Source of the DNA: an uncultured Acetatifactor sp.
GTDB lineage: Bacteria > Bacillota > Clostridia > Lachnospirales > Lachnospiraceae
Assembly: GCA_947586055.1 (NCBI GenBank)
Contig: CANPXL010000018.1
Span: 1 to 59,471, forward strand
DNA length: 59,471 nucleotides
Direction: 5' to 3'
The first letter of the stretch is position 1; each line of letters begins with the position of its first letter. The position numbers were made by a program, and so were the translations under genes. The notes under the pieces were generated by a model. The model worked only from the letters and a program-made list of their open reading frames with translations. It was not told the origin of the DNA and ran no database searches. This document shows, in pieces, positions 25,151 to 34,300 of the stretch.

Positions 25151-26977
25151 ATGAGCGGCAGAGAGAACGCGGAGAACCGGGGATTCAGGCCGGCGGAATA
25201 TTTGAGAGAGATCTTTGATCTGGATGATTTTGAACAGTTTTGCATAAAGACCCTGTTGGAAGCGAAGGAGGGGGATCAGGAACTGACGGCCTGCGCACTG
25301 GCGGAGAGGTACGGTCTGAAAACGGAGTATGCGCCTTATTTTTGGCCGGACAGTAAATTGCTCTGTTATTTTCTTCAAAAGGAGCAGAGGAACGGTCGGA
25401 TTTTTTATTTTCTGGAAGAACGGATCCGGGTTTTCCTGGAGGGAGGAATATACGGCTATGGTCCCTATGATCTTCTATGGAACATGAGATATCCGGAAGA
25501 ATTTCGGGAAGAGCTTGCAGGCTCCAGTCCGGTACCGGTGATGGAGCGCTTTTTGGAGAGCCGGGCGGGTGGCGGACCGGTTCTTTTTCATTTGTATGGG
25601 CCCGGAGGAAGCGGCAGGAAAAGCCGTATTCTGGAATTTTGCAGCCGACGGAAACGACCGCTTCTGATTCTGGACGGCAGTTATCTGGACGGTGATCCTC
25701 ATATTTTGAGGGATGCCCTCAGAGAGTGCAGGATTTATGGGGCTTACCTGTTTCTGCAGGAACTGCCGGAAAACTGGTTCGCGGAGGAGGAACTGTACAG
25801 GATTCGTCTTCTTCGCTGGATGCTCAATGAGGCAAATGTCGTGTTTACCATAGGAGAAAAGTCTTTGCCGCCGGGAGCCTGTCCGGAGGATATTTCTCAT
25901 CTGGAATGTGAAATGGGTCTCCCGAACTATCAGGAGAGTGTTGCCCTGTGGGAGAGGATGCTGAAAGGGCAGGAGCTCTGCGCACCCGCCGAGTGGGCCA
26001 ATAAATTTCTCTTTACGCCGGGACAGATCAGGCAGGCGGTACAGAACGCCTGGCGGTATGCCTTTATCCGCGGCAGCGCCCGGCTGGAACGAGAGGATCT
26101 GCAGAAGGGTTGTTATTATCTGCTGCGGGACGGCATGGGCAAAAAGGCAGTCAAGATCCAGCCCTGTTATGCGTGGGACGATCTGATCCTTCCGCCTTTT
26201 CAAAAGCGGAGACTGAAGGAAGCCTGTAATCAGGTTCTCTATAAAAAATGGGTGTATGAAGCATGGGGATTTGACCGGAAAATATCTTACGGGAAAGGGA
26301 TCTCGGTAGTGTTTGCCGGGCCGCCCGGAACGGGGAAGACCATGGCGGCTCAGGTGATGGCATCGGAACTGTGCCTGGATCTGTACCGGATCGAGCTTGC
26401 TGCAGTGGTCAGCAAATATGTGGGGGAGACGGAGAAGAATCTGGAAGAGATCTTTGAACAGGCGAGAAAGAGCCAGGTAATTTTGTTTTTTGACGAGGCG
26501 GACGTACTTTTTTCCAAGCGGATGGAGGTTCGGGACTCCAACGATAAATACAGTAATATGGAGGCGGCTTTTCTGTTGCAGAAAATGGAAGAATACGAAG
26601 GGATTACGATTCTGGCTACCAACTATCTGCAAAATTTTGACGAAGCTTTTAAGCGCAGGATGAAGTTTATCATCGATTTTCCCTTTCCGGACGCCGCGAG
26701 GCGGGAGCAGATCTGGAGAAAGGCTTTTCCGGATCAGACGCCGGTGTGCGAGGATCTGGATTATGAATTTCTTTCTGCCGGCTTTGAACTGTCGGGGAGC
26801 GGCATTAAAAATGCGGCGCTGCACGCCGCGTTTCTGGCTGCGGCCGCTTCCGAACGGGTGTCCATGAGCCATATCATAGCGGGTATCCGGAATGAATTCG
26901 CCAAGAACGGCAAGATCCTTACGAAAGAACAGCTGGGACAATACTATATGCTTTTGGAGCCGGAAGGCGGCCTGTGA
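25151..26977 (+). CDS. AAA+ ATPase 2 of the contractile injection system
   Basis: A 608-residue paralogue of the ATPase at 17809; ATG 25151 is preferred over GTG 25118 because of the GGAGGGATGG site. The N-terminus differs, but the design is the same: a P-loop-like GPGGSGRKS (about 150), then the active AAA+ domain with Walker A GPPGTGKT (about 390), Walker B FFDEADVLF (about 446), LATNYLQNFDEAFKRRMKFI and a C-terminal helical lid. It follows the regulator by 29 bp. Two ATPases may serve different steps (assembly and cargo loading) or act as a mixed ring. Confidence 0.88.
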   Translation: MSGRENAENRGFRPAEYLREIFDLDDFEQFCIKTLLEAKEGDQELTACALAERYGLKTEYAPYFWPDSKLLCYFLQKEQRNGRIFYFLEERIRVFLEGGIYGYGPYDLLWNMRYPEEFREELAGSSPVPVMERFLESRAGGGPVLFHLYGPGGSGRKSRILEFCSRRKRPLLILDGSYLDGDPHILRDALRECRIYGAYLFLQELPENWFAEEELYRIRLLRWMLNEANVVFTIGEKSLPPGACPEDISHLECEMGLPNYQESVALWERMLKGQELCAPAEWANKFLFTPGQIRQAVQNAWRYAFIRGSARLEREDLQKGCYYLLRDGMGKKAVKIQPCYAWDDLILPPFQKRRLKEACNQVLYKKWVYEAWGFDRKISYGKGISVVFAGPPGTGKTMAAQVMASELCLDLYRIELAAVVSKYVGETEKNLEEIFEQARKSQVILFFDEADVLFSKRMEVRDSNDKYSNMEAAFLLQKMEEYEGITILATNYLQNFDEAFKRRMKFIIDFPFPDAARREQIWRKAFPDQTPVCEDLDYEFLSAGFELSGSGIKNAALHAAFLAAAASERVSMSHIIAGIRNEFAKNGKILTKEQLGQYYMLLEPEGGL

Positions 26978-27020
26978 TCCTGAAAATGGAAAGATCACGG
27001 TACGCGCATGGAGGTGCGGG

Positions 27021-27830
27021 ATGGAACATGTGAAAAAAGACTGGCAGCGTTCGGAGGGACGGGTGCGCAGCGTCGGGAAAAGTGATCTGCGGACGGACAA
27101 AAAGCTCAGGGCCTATCATCCGGCGGAGCGGGAGAGGAGCAGGGAAAACAGATCCAACGAAATGATGCGCATGGAAAATTCCTACGGCGGCATAGCCATT
27201 GGCGCCAGCCGCAGGAAAAAAATGACCATGGTTTTTCACGAGGAGCGTCGGCACAACGGGCCGGGCATCAAGAAGGACGAGCGGGAGGTGGAGGGAAGCA
27301 GGACAGTCTCCTTAAGCCGGCTGGAGGGAGACTTTCGCACCAACAGCCATGATCGGACGGACAGCGCCATGATCTACCGGGAGAGGATGGAGGAATCGCC
27401 GGTCAGGATGATGCGCAAGCTTCAGGAGATGCTGGACGAAAACCGCCAGACAAGCGGGGAAAAGACTTTGCCATTCCTGAACCTTAAAAAGGATCGGCAG
27501 GAGAGGGAGGATACGGAGAGGGAGCTCCGGGAGAGTCTGGAGAAGCGCAGAATGAGCGAGTACGACCGTCTGCGGGACAAAAGGGAGAGTCTCCGTCAGG
27601 AGGACGCGGAAAAGGAACAGATGCGCAGACAGTTTTATCAGAATCTGTCTTTTGCCCGGGAGAAATCGCGGAGACTGATGCACGGGGAGGGCGCTGCGCT
27701 CTGGGAAGGCGCCAAGGGGCCTGCGCAGGGTCTTATGGAAAAAGGAGGCGTATCCGGGGAGGACCCGGCTGCTTCGGACGATACGGGGGATCAGCCGGCA
27801 AGCGGAAAAGACAGGCGCAAAAAAAGCTGA
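27021..27830 (+). CDS. Highly charged eCIS-associated protein of unknown function
   Basis: A 269-residue protein, very rich in Arg, Glu, Lys and Ser, predicted mostly helical or disordered, with no membrane segment. ATG 27021 lies 43 bp after ATPase 2 behind GGAGGTG; the longer frame from 26892 overlaps ATPase 2 and is not convincing. A Gly-rich stretch (NSYGGIAIGASRRKK) is the only non-repetitive feature. I do not recognise it. Placement suggests an ATPase partner or a loading or tail-assembly factor. Confidence 0.65.
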   Translation: MEHVKKDWQRSEGRVRSVGKSDLRTDKKLRAYHPAERERSRENRSNEMMRMENSYGGIAIGASRRKKMTMVFHEERRHNGPGIKKDEREVEGSRTVSLSRLEGDFRTNSHDRTDSAMIYRERMEESPVRMMRKLQEMLDENRQTSGEKTLPFLNLKKDRQEREDTERELRESLEKRRMSEYDRLRDKRESLRQEDAEKEQMRRQFYQNLSFAREKSRRLMHGEGAALWEGAKGPAQGLMEKGGVSGEDPAASDDTGDQPASGKDRRKKS

Positions 27831-27843
27831 AAAAAGAATTATT

Positions 27844-27872
27844 TTGTCGATTTGATTATAAATTTGTATAGA
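27844..27872 (+). promoter_or_regulatory. Possible weak promoter of the eCIS structural operon
   Basis: TTGTCG (27844-27849) and TATAGA (27867-27872) are 17 bp apart in the only AT-rich gap of the locus. A TATAAT also occurs at 27893-27898 without a good -35. Weak elements fit activator-dependent expression, possibly by the STAND-BTAD regulator. Confidence 0.4.
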
Positions 27873-27976
27873 GACGCCTGCTAAAGTGAAATTATAATTC
27901 TATGGTGGTATGTAGGTACTGATCATAAAAAATGAAAGGAGGTAACTGGTTCCTCAAGATAGAAGAGGGATCAGGT

Positions 27977-29728
27977 ATGGGCATGGCTGAGTATTTATCA
28001 CCGGGAGTCTATGTGGAAGAATTTGAGTCGGGTGGTAAGCCGATGGAGGGCGTGGGAACGAGCACAGCCGGATTTATCGGGCTTGCGGAGAGGGGACCGA
28101 TCGAGGGAGTCCCTCAGTTGATCACTAACTTTGCGGATTTCAGGAGGACTTACGGCGGGTATCTGTCTGAAAACGAGTTTGGAGAGTACCGTTTTCTGGC
28201 TTATGCGGTGGAGCACTTTTTCATCAACGGAGGCTCCCGCTGTTTTGTGTCCAGAGTGGCTCCCCCGAACGCGAAGTGTTCCGTTGGTTACGCTCCCGCC
28301 AAAGAGGGCGCCGTTGTAAGATTTGCGGCGAAGAATCCGGGTACCTGGGGCGACGATATCCGCGTGGTCGTGACGCCGTCCAGCAAGGCAAAGACGCAGA
28401 TACTGGAGGTACTGGACACCGCCGACGGCAAGAAATATCTTGTGAAGAACGGAGCCGGTTTCCAGCCGGGCGACGTGGTAATGTATTTTGACAAGACGGA
28501 GTGCGTCTACAACCGGGTCGTAAAGAATCAGGACAATGTCATTACGTTCCAGAAGGAGTTCGAGGACGATGTGGTTGACAGGAACCTTCTGCCGTCGAAA
28601 GTAGTCACAACCTGTGAGTTTACGCTGGAAGTAAAATACAGCGACCAGGTAGAGCTGTACGAGAACGCTTCCTTCAATATCAGCGCTCCCAATTATATTG
28701 AAAAGAAGGTTGCAAAATCTGACCTGATCACGGTTCAGTATGTAGGAAAGGAAAGCGGAGAGCCCCAGGCTCCTTTCGCGGCGTTTGTAAGTGCGGAGGA
28801 CGAGGAGGCAGCGGTTGTGACCGTCTCCTTTACGGGAGGAAGCAACGGCTCTGTCTCCAATATTTCCGCGGCGGATTTTATCGGCACGGACAACGGTGCG
28901 GGCAAGCGGACGGGTATTCAGTCCTTCCTGGACAATGACGTCGTTTCCATCATGGCGGTGCCGGGCGTGACGGATCCCAATGTACAGCTGATGCTGGTGG
29001 CTCACTGTGAGAATCTTGCAAGCCGGTTTGCGGTTCTGGATATTCCCAGAGACTCCAGAAAAGTGGCGGATGTCATCGCTCACAGAGACATTTTTGACAG
29101 CAACTATGCAGCCCTGTATCATCCATGGCTGACCATTTTTGACCCGCTGGACAAAAAGAACATCGCGATTCCTCCCTCCGGGTCCGTCATTGGCATTTAT
29201 GCCAGAAACGATAACACCAGAGGCGTACATAAAGCTCCGGCCAACGAGGTAGTGAGAGCGTGTGTCGGTTTGGACTGCCAGTTCAATAAAGGCGAGCAGG
29301 ATATTCTGAATCCCAAGGGCGTGAATCTGATCCGTACATTCCCGGGACAGGGCATTCGTGTATGGGGCGCCCGCACCGCTACCAGTAATCCCAGCTGGAA
29401 GTATATCAATGTGCGCAGACTGTTTATCTTCATAGAGGAATCCATCAAGGCAAATACCAACTGGGCGGTATTTGAGCCGAACGACGAGGTGCTTTGGGTG
29501 AGAGTACAGCGTACGATCAGCGTATTCCTCACCGGTCTGTGGAGAAACGGATCTCTGGCAGGAAGTTCTCCGGAGGAGGCTTTCTTTGTAAATATCGGAC
29601 GCAATACCATGAGCCAGGACGATATCGACAATGGACGTCTGGTATGTGTGATCGGTGTAGCGCCTGTAAAGCCCGCTGAATTTGTAATCTTCAGGATTTC
29701 TCAAAAGACCAGCGAGGCTGCTGAATAA
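27977..29728 (+). CDS. Contractile tail sheath protein (Afp2/phage sheath family)
   Basis: A 583-residue sheath protein. I start it at ATG 27977 (GAGGGA six bases upstream); ATG 27983 is nearly equal, and the frame from 27932 lacks a site. The N-terminus AEYLSPGVYVEEFESGGKPM is the family signature (pGvyveE), followed by TSTAGFIGLAERGP. The C-terminal half carries the conserved sheath core (PGQGIRVWGARTA; YINVRRLFIFIEESI; WVRVQRTISVFLTGLWRNGS). It polymerises around the tube and contracts on firing. Only one sheath gene is present, while many eCIS have two or three. Confidence 0.96.
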   Translation: MGMAEYLSPGVYVEEFESGGKPMEGVGTSTAGFIGLAERGPIEGVPQLITNFADFRRTYGGYLSENEFGEYRFLAYAVEHFFINGGSRCFVSRVAPPNAKCSVGYAPAKEGAVVRFAAKNPGTWGDDIRVVVTPSSKAKTQILEVLDTADGKKYLVKNGAGFQPGDVVMYFDKTECVYNRVVKNQDNVITFQKEFEDDVVDRNLLPSKVVTTCEFTLEVKYSDQVELYENASFNISAPNYIEKKVAKSDLITVQYVGKESGEPQAPFAAFVSAEDEEAAVVTVSFTGGSNGSVSNISAADFIGTDNGAGKRTGIQSFLDNDVVSIMAVPGVTDPNVQLMLVAHCENLASRFAVLDIPRDSRKVADVIAHRDIFDSNYAALYHPWLTIFDPLDKKNIAIPPSGSVIGIYARNDNTRGVHKAPANEVVRACVGLDCQFNKGEQDILNPKGVNLIRTFPGQGIRVWGARTATSNPSWKYINVRRLFIFIEESIKANTNWAVFEPNDEVLWVRVQRTISVFLTGLWRNGSLAGSSPEEAFFVNIGRNTMSQDDIDNGRLVCVIGVAPVKPAEFVIFRISQKTSEAAE

Positions 29729-29761
29729 AATGGTTTGATCGAGTGAAAGGAGTGTAATCGT

Positions 29762-30184
29762 ATGCCTTACCCACATGGTAGATTCAGGTATAAAGTTGAA
29801 ATTGACGGTTTGGATGCAGGTGGTTTTTCAGAGGTGACCGGTTTTGATGCTTCGATTGATGTGATCGAGTACCGGGAGGGAGATATGGTACAGACTCCCA
29901 TGAAGCTTCCGGGGCTGAAAAAATACGGAAATATTACCCTGAGGCAGGGACTGGCGGATTCCATGGTGCTCTATGAGTGGATCGTCGCCGGTGTGAACGG
30001 AGCGGTTGACCGAAAGACGATCACAATCACGCTTTTGGATGAGGAAGAGGCTCCGGCGGCTTCCTGGCAGGTGATCAATGCGTGGCCCATGAGATACACG
30101 GCTCCGGACTTCAACGCGACTTCTTCGGAGGTGGCTATTGAGTCCCTGGAGATTGCTCATGAAGGGATGACCAGAGTTTCCTGA
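29762..30184 (+). CDS. Tail tube protein 1 (T4 gp19-like, Afp1 type)
   Basis: A 140-residue inner-tube protein with the gp19-like pattern: RFRYKVEIDGLDAGGFSEVT, then GLKKYGNITLRQG, and a C-terminal strand ATSSEVAIESLEIAHEGMTR. Length and position just after the sheath match Afp1/Pvc1. AAGGAG lies about 9 bp before ATG. It stacks as hexameric rings that carry cargo in the lumen. Confidence 0.95.
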   Translation: MPYPHGRFRYKVEIDGLDAGGFSEVTGFDASIDVIEYREGDMVQTPMKLPGLKKYGNITLRQGLADSMVLYEWIVAGVNGAVDRKTITITLLDEEEAPAASWQVINAWPMRYTAPDFNATSSEVAIESLEIAHEGMTRVS

Positions 30185-30221
30185 CACAAGTATCAGGTTT
30201 TGATCTGAATGGTTATGGAGG

Positions 30222-30273
30222 ATGAGGACGCTGCAGGAGGCAGAATTTGTATCTGTATCCTGCGGTGCCTCAT
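30222..30273 (+). promoter_or_regulatory. Long stem-loop between tube gene and assembly gene
   Basis: ATGAGGACGCTGCAGGA (30222-30238) pairs with TCCTGCGGTGCCTCAT (30258-30273), 16 pairs including two G-T, with one bulge and a 19-nt loop. No T-run follows, so it is not a simple terminator. It may protect the sheath-tube mRNA or partly block readthrough so that tube and sheath are made in excess. Confidence 0.55.
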
Positions 30274-30305
30274 AGTCATTTAAGGTTTAAGACATGGAGG
30301 AAAAA

Positions 30306-30677
30306 ATGGAATTTCAGACGGAGTATCCCTTTACGCTGCCAAGAGGATATCGTGACAGAGAAGGGAACATACATAAGGACGGCGTTATGCGGATGGCCAA
30401 TGCCGGGGATGAGATTCTGCCTCTGAAGGATCCAAGGGTCCAGCAGAATCCGGGTTATCTGACGATCATCCTGTTGGCTCGGGTAATCACCAGACTGGGA
30501 ACGCTTCCCACAGTGGATACCAGAGTGGTGGAAGAACTCTATACGATGGATCTCGCTTATCTGCAGGATCTGTATCAGAGGATTAATACCATGGAAATTC
30601 CTGTTTATAAGGGAGTTTGCCCTCACTGCGGAAAGCAGGTGGAGATTCCCGTAAATTTTATGGAAGCCGGGGAATGA
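30306..30677 (+). CDS. eCIS tail assembly protein with a zinc-knuckle-like tail
   Basis: A 123-residue protein. ATG 30306 is chosen because GGAGG at 30296-30300 is ideally spaced; ATG 30294 is not. The sequence EYPFTLPRGYRDREGNIHKD followed by helices (YLTIILLARVITRLGTLPTV; LYTMDLAYLQDLYQRIN) resembles phage gp41-like tail assembly proteins placed after the tube gene. The C-terminus holds CPHCG. It is probably a chaperone or initiator of tube assembly. Its stop overlaps the next start by ATGA. Confidence 0.75.
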   Translation: MEFQTEYPFTLPRGYRDREGNIHKDGVMRMANAGDEILPLKDPRVQQNPGYLTIILLARVITRLGTLPTVDTRVVEELYTMDLAYLQDLYQRINTMEIPVYKGVCPHCGKQVEIPVNFMEAGE

Positions 30678-30853
30678 TTACTTATCCGGCTGACAAGATA
30701 TATGAAGAAACGGCATTTCTGGGCTATTATCTGCACTGGGGACGGAAGGAGATTTTTGAACTGAGTCATCTGGAGCGCCTGAGGTGGTGCAGGGAGGTAT
30801 CGCAGATCAACAGCAAGCTGAATCAGGAGCCGGAAAATCCGTTTCAGCTGTAA
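30674..30853 (+). CDS. Small eCIS protein (DUF6760-like)
   Basis: A 59-residue protein starting at ATG 30674, translationally coupled to the previous gene through ATGA. The pattern YPADKIYEETAFLGYYLHWG then LSHLERLRWCREVSQIN matches the short helical proteins found after the tail assembly gene in eCIS clusters. In phages the equivalent slot holds the second tail assembly chaperone. Confidence 0.7.
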   Translation: MITYPADKIYEETAFLGYYLHWGRKEIFELSHLERLRWCREVSQINSKLNQEPENPFQL

Positions 30854-30889
30854 ACTGCCCGCTGACCGGAAGGGGAAAGGAGAAAAAAG

Positions 30890-31339
30890 GTGTTTTCGTT
30901 GTTTGACGCCAGAAAGCAGCTGGTACCGGGGCATAGCTTCCTGGTAACCATCGGGCCGGCTACGTTCAGCTTTTCCAAGGTTTCCAACCTGGTGGCACAG
31001 ATAGAATACGACGCAGTTCCGGAAGGGGGAAACAACGACTATCCCCTGCTGTTCAAAAAGCAGAAAACCAACCCGGACATATTGGTGCTGGAAAAAGGCA
31101 TCCGCACAAAATCCTACGACATGGTTTTTGATCTGCTGCAGGAAGGGATGCAGGTAGAGATGGTGACGATCCTGCTGATGGCAAAGGACGCCGGTTTGGA
31201 AAAGGCATTTTTTTTTAAGAAGGGAATGATCATAAAGCGCACGTTTTCCGATTTGGACGCTATGAGTAACGAGCTGGTGATCGAAACATTGGAAATCGCA
31301 CATTCCGGTCTGGTGGAGGTTCCGGTACCGGGAATATAG
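30890..31339 (+). CDS. Tail tube-like protein 2 (T4 gp19-like, Afp5 type)
   Basis: A 149-residue second gp19-like protein with a GTG start behind AAAGGAG. Landmarks are HSFLVTIGPATFSFSKVSNL, then EGGNNDYPLLFKKQK in place of the usual tube loop, and ELVIETLEIAHSGLVEV at the end. In Afp/PVC the extra tube paralogues form the ring joining tube and baseplate, and this gene lies next to the baseplate genes. Confidence 0.85.
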   Translation: MFSLFDARKQLVPGHSFLVTIGPATFSFSKVSNLVAQIEYDAVPEGGNNDYPLLFKKQKTNPDILVLEKGIRTKSYDMVFDLLQEGMQVEMVTILLMAKDAGLEKAFFFKKGMIIKRTFSDLDAMSNELVIETLEIAHSGLVEVPVPGI

Positions 31340-31352
31340 GAGGCGGTAGCTG

Positions 31353-34300
31353 TTGCGTGTCTTAAGGGAAGACAGGATGAGAAGAGGATCCGTTCTCTCT
31401 GATACGGTCGGGAAAACTTCCCTTTTTGTAAAGGGTATTATTGAAAAATACGGGCAGGGTGAAAAGTATGTATTTGATCCTGTCTCTTTTGTGTATCTCC
31501 TTCCGACGGCAGCCCCGACAGAGGAAGAGACGCCAAAGCGGGACGAGGAACGTGCCAGGGAATATGTGCTGAGAGAAAAGGAAACTGTGCGGCTTATAAC
31601 CAACAGTGTGCGCAGCAGAGAGTTCGCGGTTCACTTAAAGGAGAGAGCCGTTATGCCAAGTCCGCAGGAACTGCTCTGGCGGAAGGCCGGAAAGGAACAG
31701 ACGATCTGCCAGGTGCGGGAACTTGTGCAAAAATGCAGAGAATTTGAGAGAGAACTGTTGCAGATGCAGGATGCCTCAAAGGAGATGGCCCAGAGTCCGG
31801 ACAAACCGGAGAGCCAAAGTGCAGCGCAGGACTCGGGCAGAAGGAAAGAAAAGAGCCTGAATCAGAATTCGGACAGGAGAAAAGAGCGGAGTCAGGAACC
31901 GGATCTGGATCCAACAGAGATCTTTCGCATTGGCCGGGACATGGAGAGGGAAGAGGGAGAACAGGCGGCGATCGGGCGTTTCCATGAAGAAATCGAAGGC
32001 CTGGAAAAAAATCTCGTGCTGTGGCAGGAAACGGGCGTTTCCCGGGATGCCTTTTATCAGGCGAAGACGGCCCGGAGCGTGGAGCGTCTTTTAAAGGAGC
32101 GCAGGATACTGGAGCAGGAACTGGAATACCGTCTGTTCGATCAGGTGCGCCTGCTCTGCGCGGAGCATGTGCAGCGGGAAGCTGTGGAGTCGGCCGATGC
32201 CCATGAAGGGCAGGCGGAGTATACGGGTGCGGGCGAAAGCACTGTCCGGACAGAAGGGCCGGACAGCGGGAGAGATTCCGAGGAAAGAGAGAGGTTTCGG
32301 GAACGGCTGACACAGGTATGGCAGTTTTTGACCGGCTGGGAGGAACCCGGAGAAGGTTCATACGCGGAAGAACCGGAATCAGGAAAGCCGGTGGCAAAGT
32401 CCCTGGAGGAAACCTTGCAACTTCTGGGAGAACATCCCGAGATGACAACAGAGCAGTTCGAGGAAGGACAGACCCTGACTCATATCCGACAGGATGATCC
32501 GGAGAGTATGGGAATTCTGAAAGAACTGCGAGAGAAGATACAAAAAGGGCATTTGTCGGAAGCTCAGGGGGAAATTACGGAAGCGTACCAAGGAGGACGC
32601 CCGGAGAATATAAAAAGTCCGGAGCAGGTACGGAAGGACGAGATACGGAAAGAAGAGATTACTCGCTTCATCCGGTCCAGACAGGAAGAAATCCTTCGTA
32701 TCGGGGAGGGAGAAATTCTGCGGGGAGGGCCGGAGCATCGTCGGGTTTACCTGCTTTCGCTGATCCTGCGGGAGTCGGATGCCGACATCGCCAGCATTGA
32801 GACATTGACAAAGCGCCTGCAGGAGAACGCGGGATTTGCAGCGGCGGATGTTCTGGAAAAGGCGGCCGCGGGACAGACATTTGATCTGCTGTGGCAGACA
32901 GCGTCGCAGATGCGCCCCGGGGAACTGGAGCAGGCGTTGAAACGGCTTGAGGAAGGACAGACCCTGACCCATATCCGTCAGGATAATCCGGAGAGTGTGG
33001 GACTTTTGGAGGAACTGAGAGAGAGGATACAGAAAGGGAGTCCGTCAGAAGTTCAGGGGAAATCTTCAGAAGGGTACCAAGGAGAACATCCGGAGCAGGA
33101 TACAGATATAGAGCGGCTTGGGGAAGGACAGCCCCTGACCCATATTCCACAGGATAATCCGGAGAGTATAAAAAGTCCGGAGCAGATTCGGAAGGAAGAA
33201 ATTCGGAAAAAAAAAATAACCCGCTTCATCCGGTCCGGACAGGAGGAAATCCTCCGTATGGGGGAGGAAGAAATCCAACGGGCAGTGCCGGAACTTCAGC
33301 GTGCCTATCTGCTATCGGCAATCCTGCGGGAGTTTGACGAAAGTATGTCCGGTATCGAGACGCTGACGGAACGCTTGCAGGAGAGTGAAGGAACCGGGGC
33401 GGTGGATGCCCTGACGGAAGCGGCTACGGGGCAGACGTTCAAGCTGCTGTGGCAGACAGCGTCGCAGATGCGCCCCGGGGAACTGGAGCAGGCATTGAAG
33501 CGGCTCGGGGAAGGAGAGAATCTGACCCATATCTGGCAGGCCGCCCCGGAGATGAAGGGACTTTTGGCTGCCCGGGAGACTATGGAACTTTTGGAGGAAC
33601 TGCGCAGGGAGAGTCAAAAAGCGTCTCTCAAAAAAGATCGGCAGGAATCGGAAGCGCAGGAAAAATTTCTGCGGGAACTTGTGGAAACGTCTCCGGGAGA
33701 TACTTTGGGTAGGAAGCAGGCAATGTGGGAGGCGATGGATCGGGCAGGGACGCTTCTGGAGAAAAAGCATCAGATGCAATGGTTTTCCGGACTGTTGAAG
33801 GAGACCGATCCCTCCAGGCTGGCCGAAAGTCTGGAGATAAGGGAGATAAAACAGATTTTACACGAGATAGAATTGCTGGAGGAGCTGCCGCAGGAATTTC
33901 CGGAGCGGCTGCTGGAGGTGCAGAGACGGCTGGCCGGCGGCATGAGCCTGAAGGAGATCGACCGGGCGGAGGCCAGACTGGAGGAGCGTTGTCCCGCCGG
34001 GACAGAGCGGGAGCGGTGGGTACAAAAGATATTGCTTCGGATACGGAGCGAAAGACTGCGGCAGTACGCGGAGCAGGATTTCCGCAGACTGCTTCAGGTG
34101 ACGGACGATCGTCGGCATGAGAGCTTTCCGGGAACGTTTTGGTCGGAAGTCTCCGAGAACATTGGCATTACTACCCTGATCGGACGGCTGAATCCTCAGG
34201 AGACCGGCCGGCTTGAAACATGGATGCGAAAATGGAAGGGCGCGCCCGGGGTGATCGCGCGGGCGGAACGCCTTTTGGCAGGAAAATTGAGTCCGGCGGA

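Noticed and set aside
27998..29776. 592-residue open frame on the minus strand opposite the sheath gene
   Set aside because: It is a shadow of the sheath gene: no homology sense, and the plus strand encodes a textbook sheath protein.
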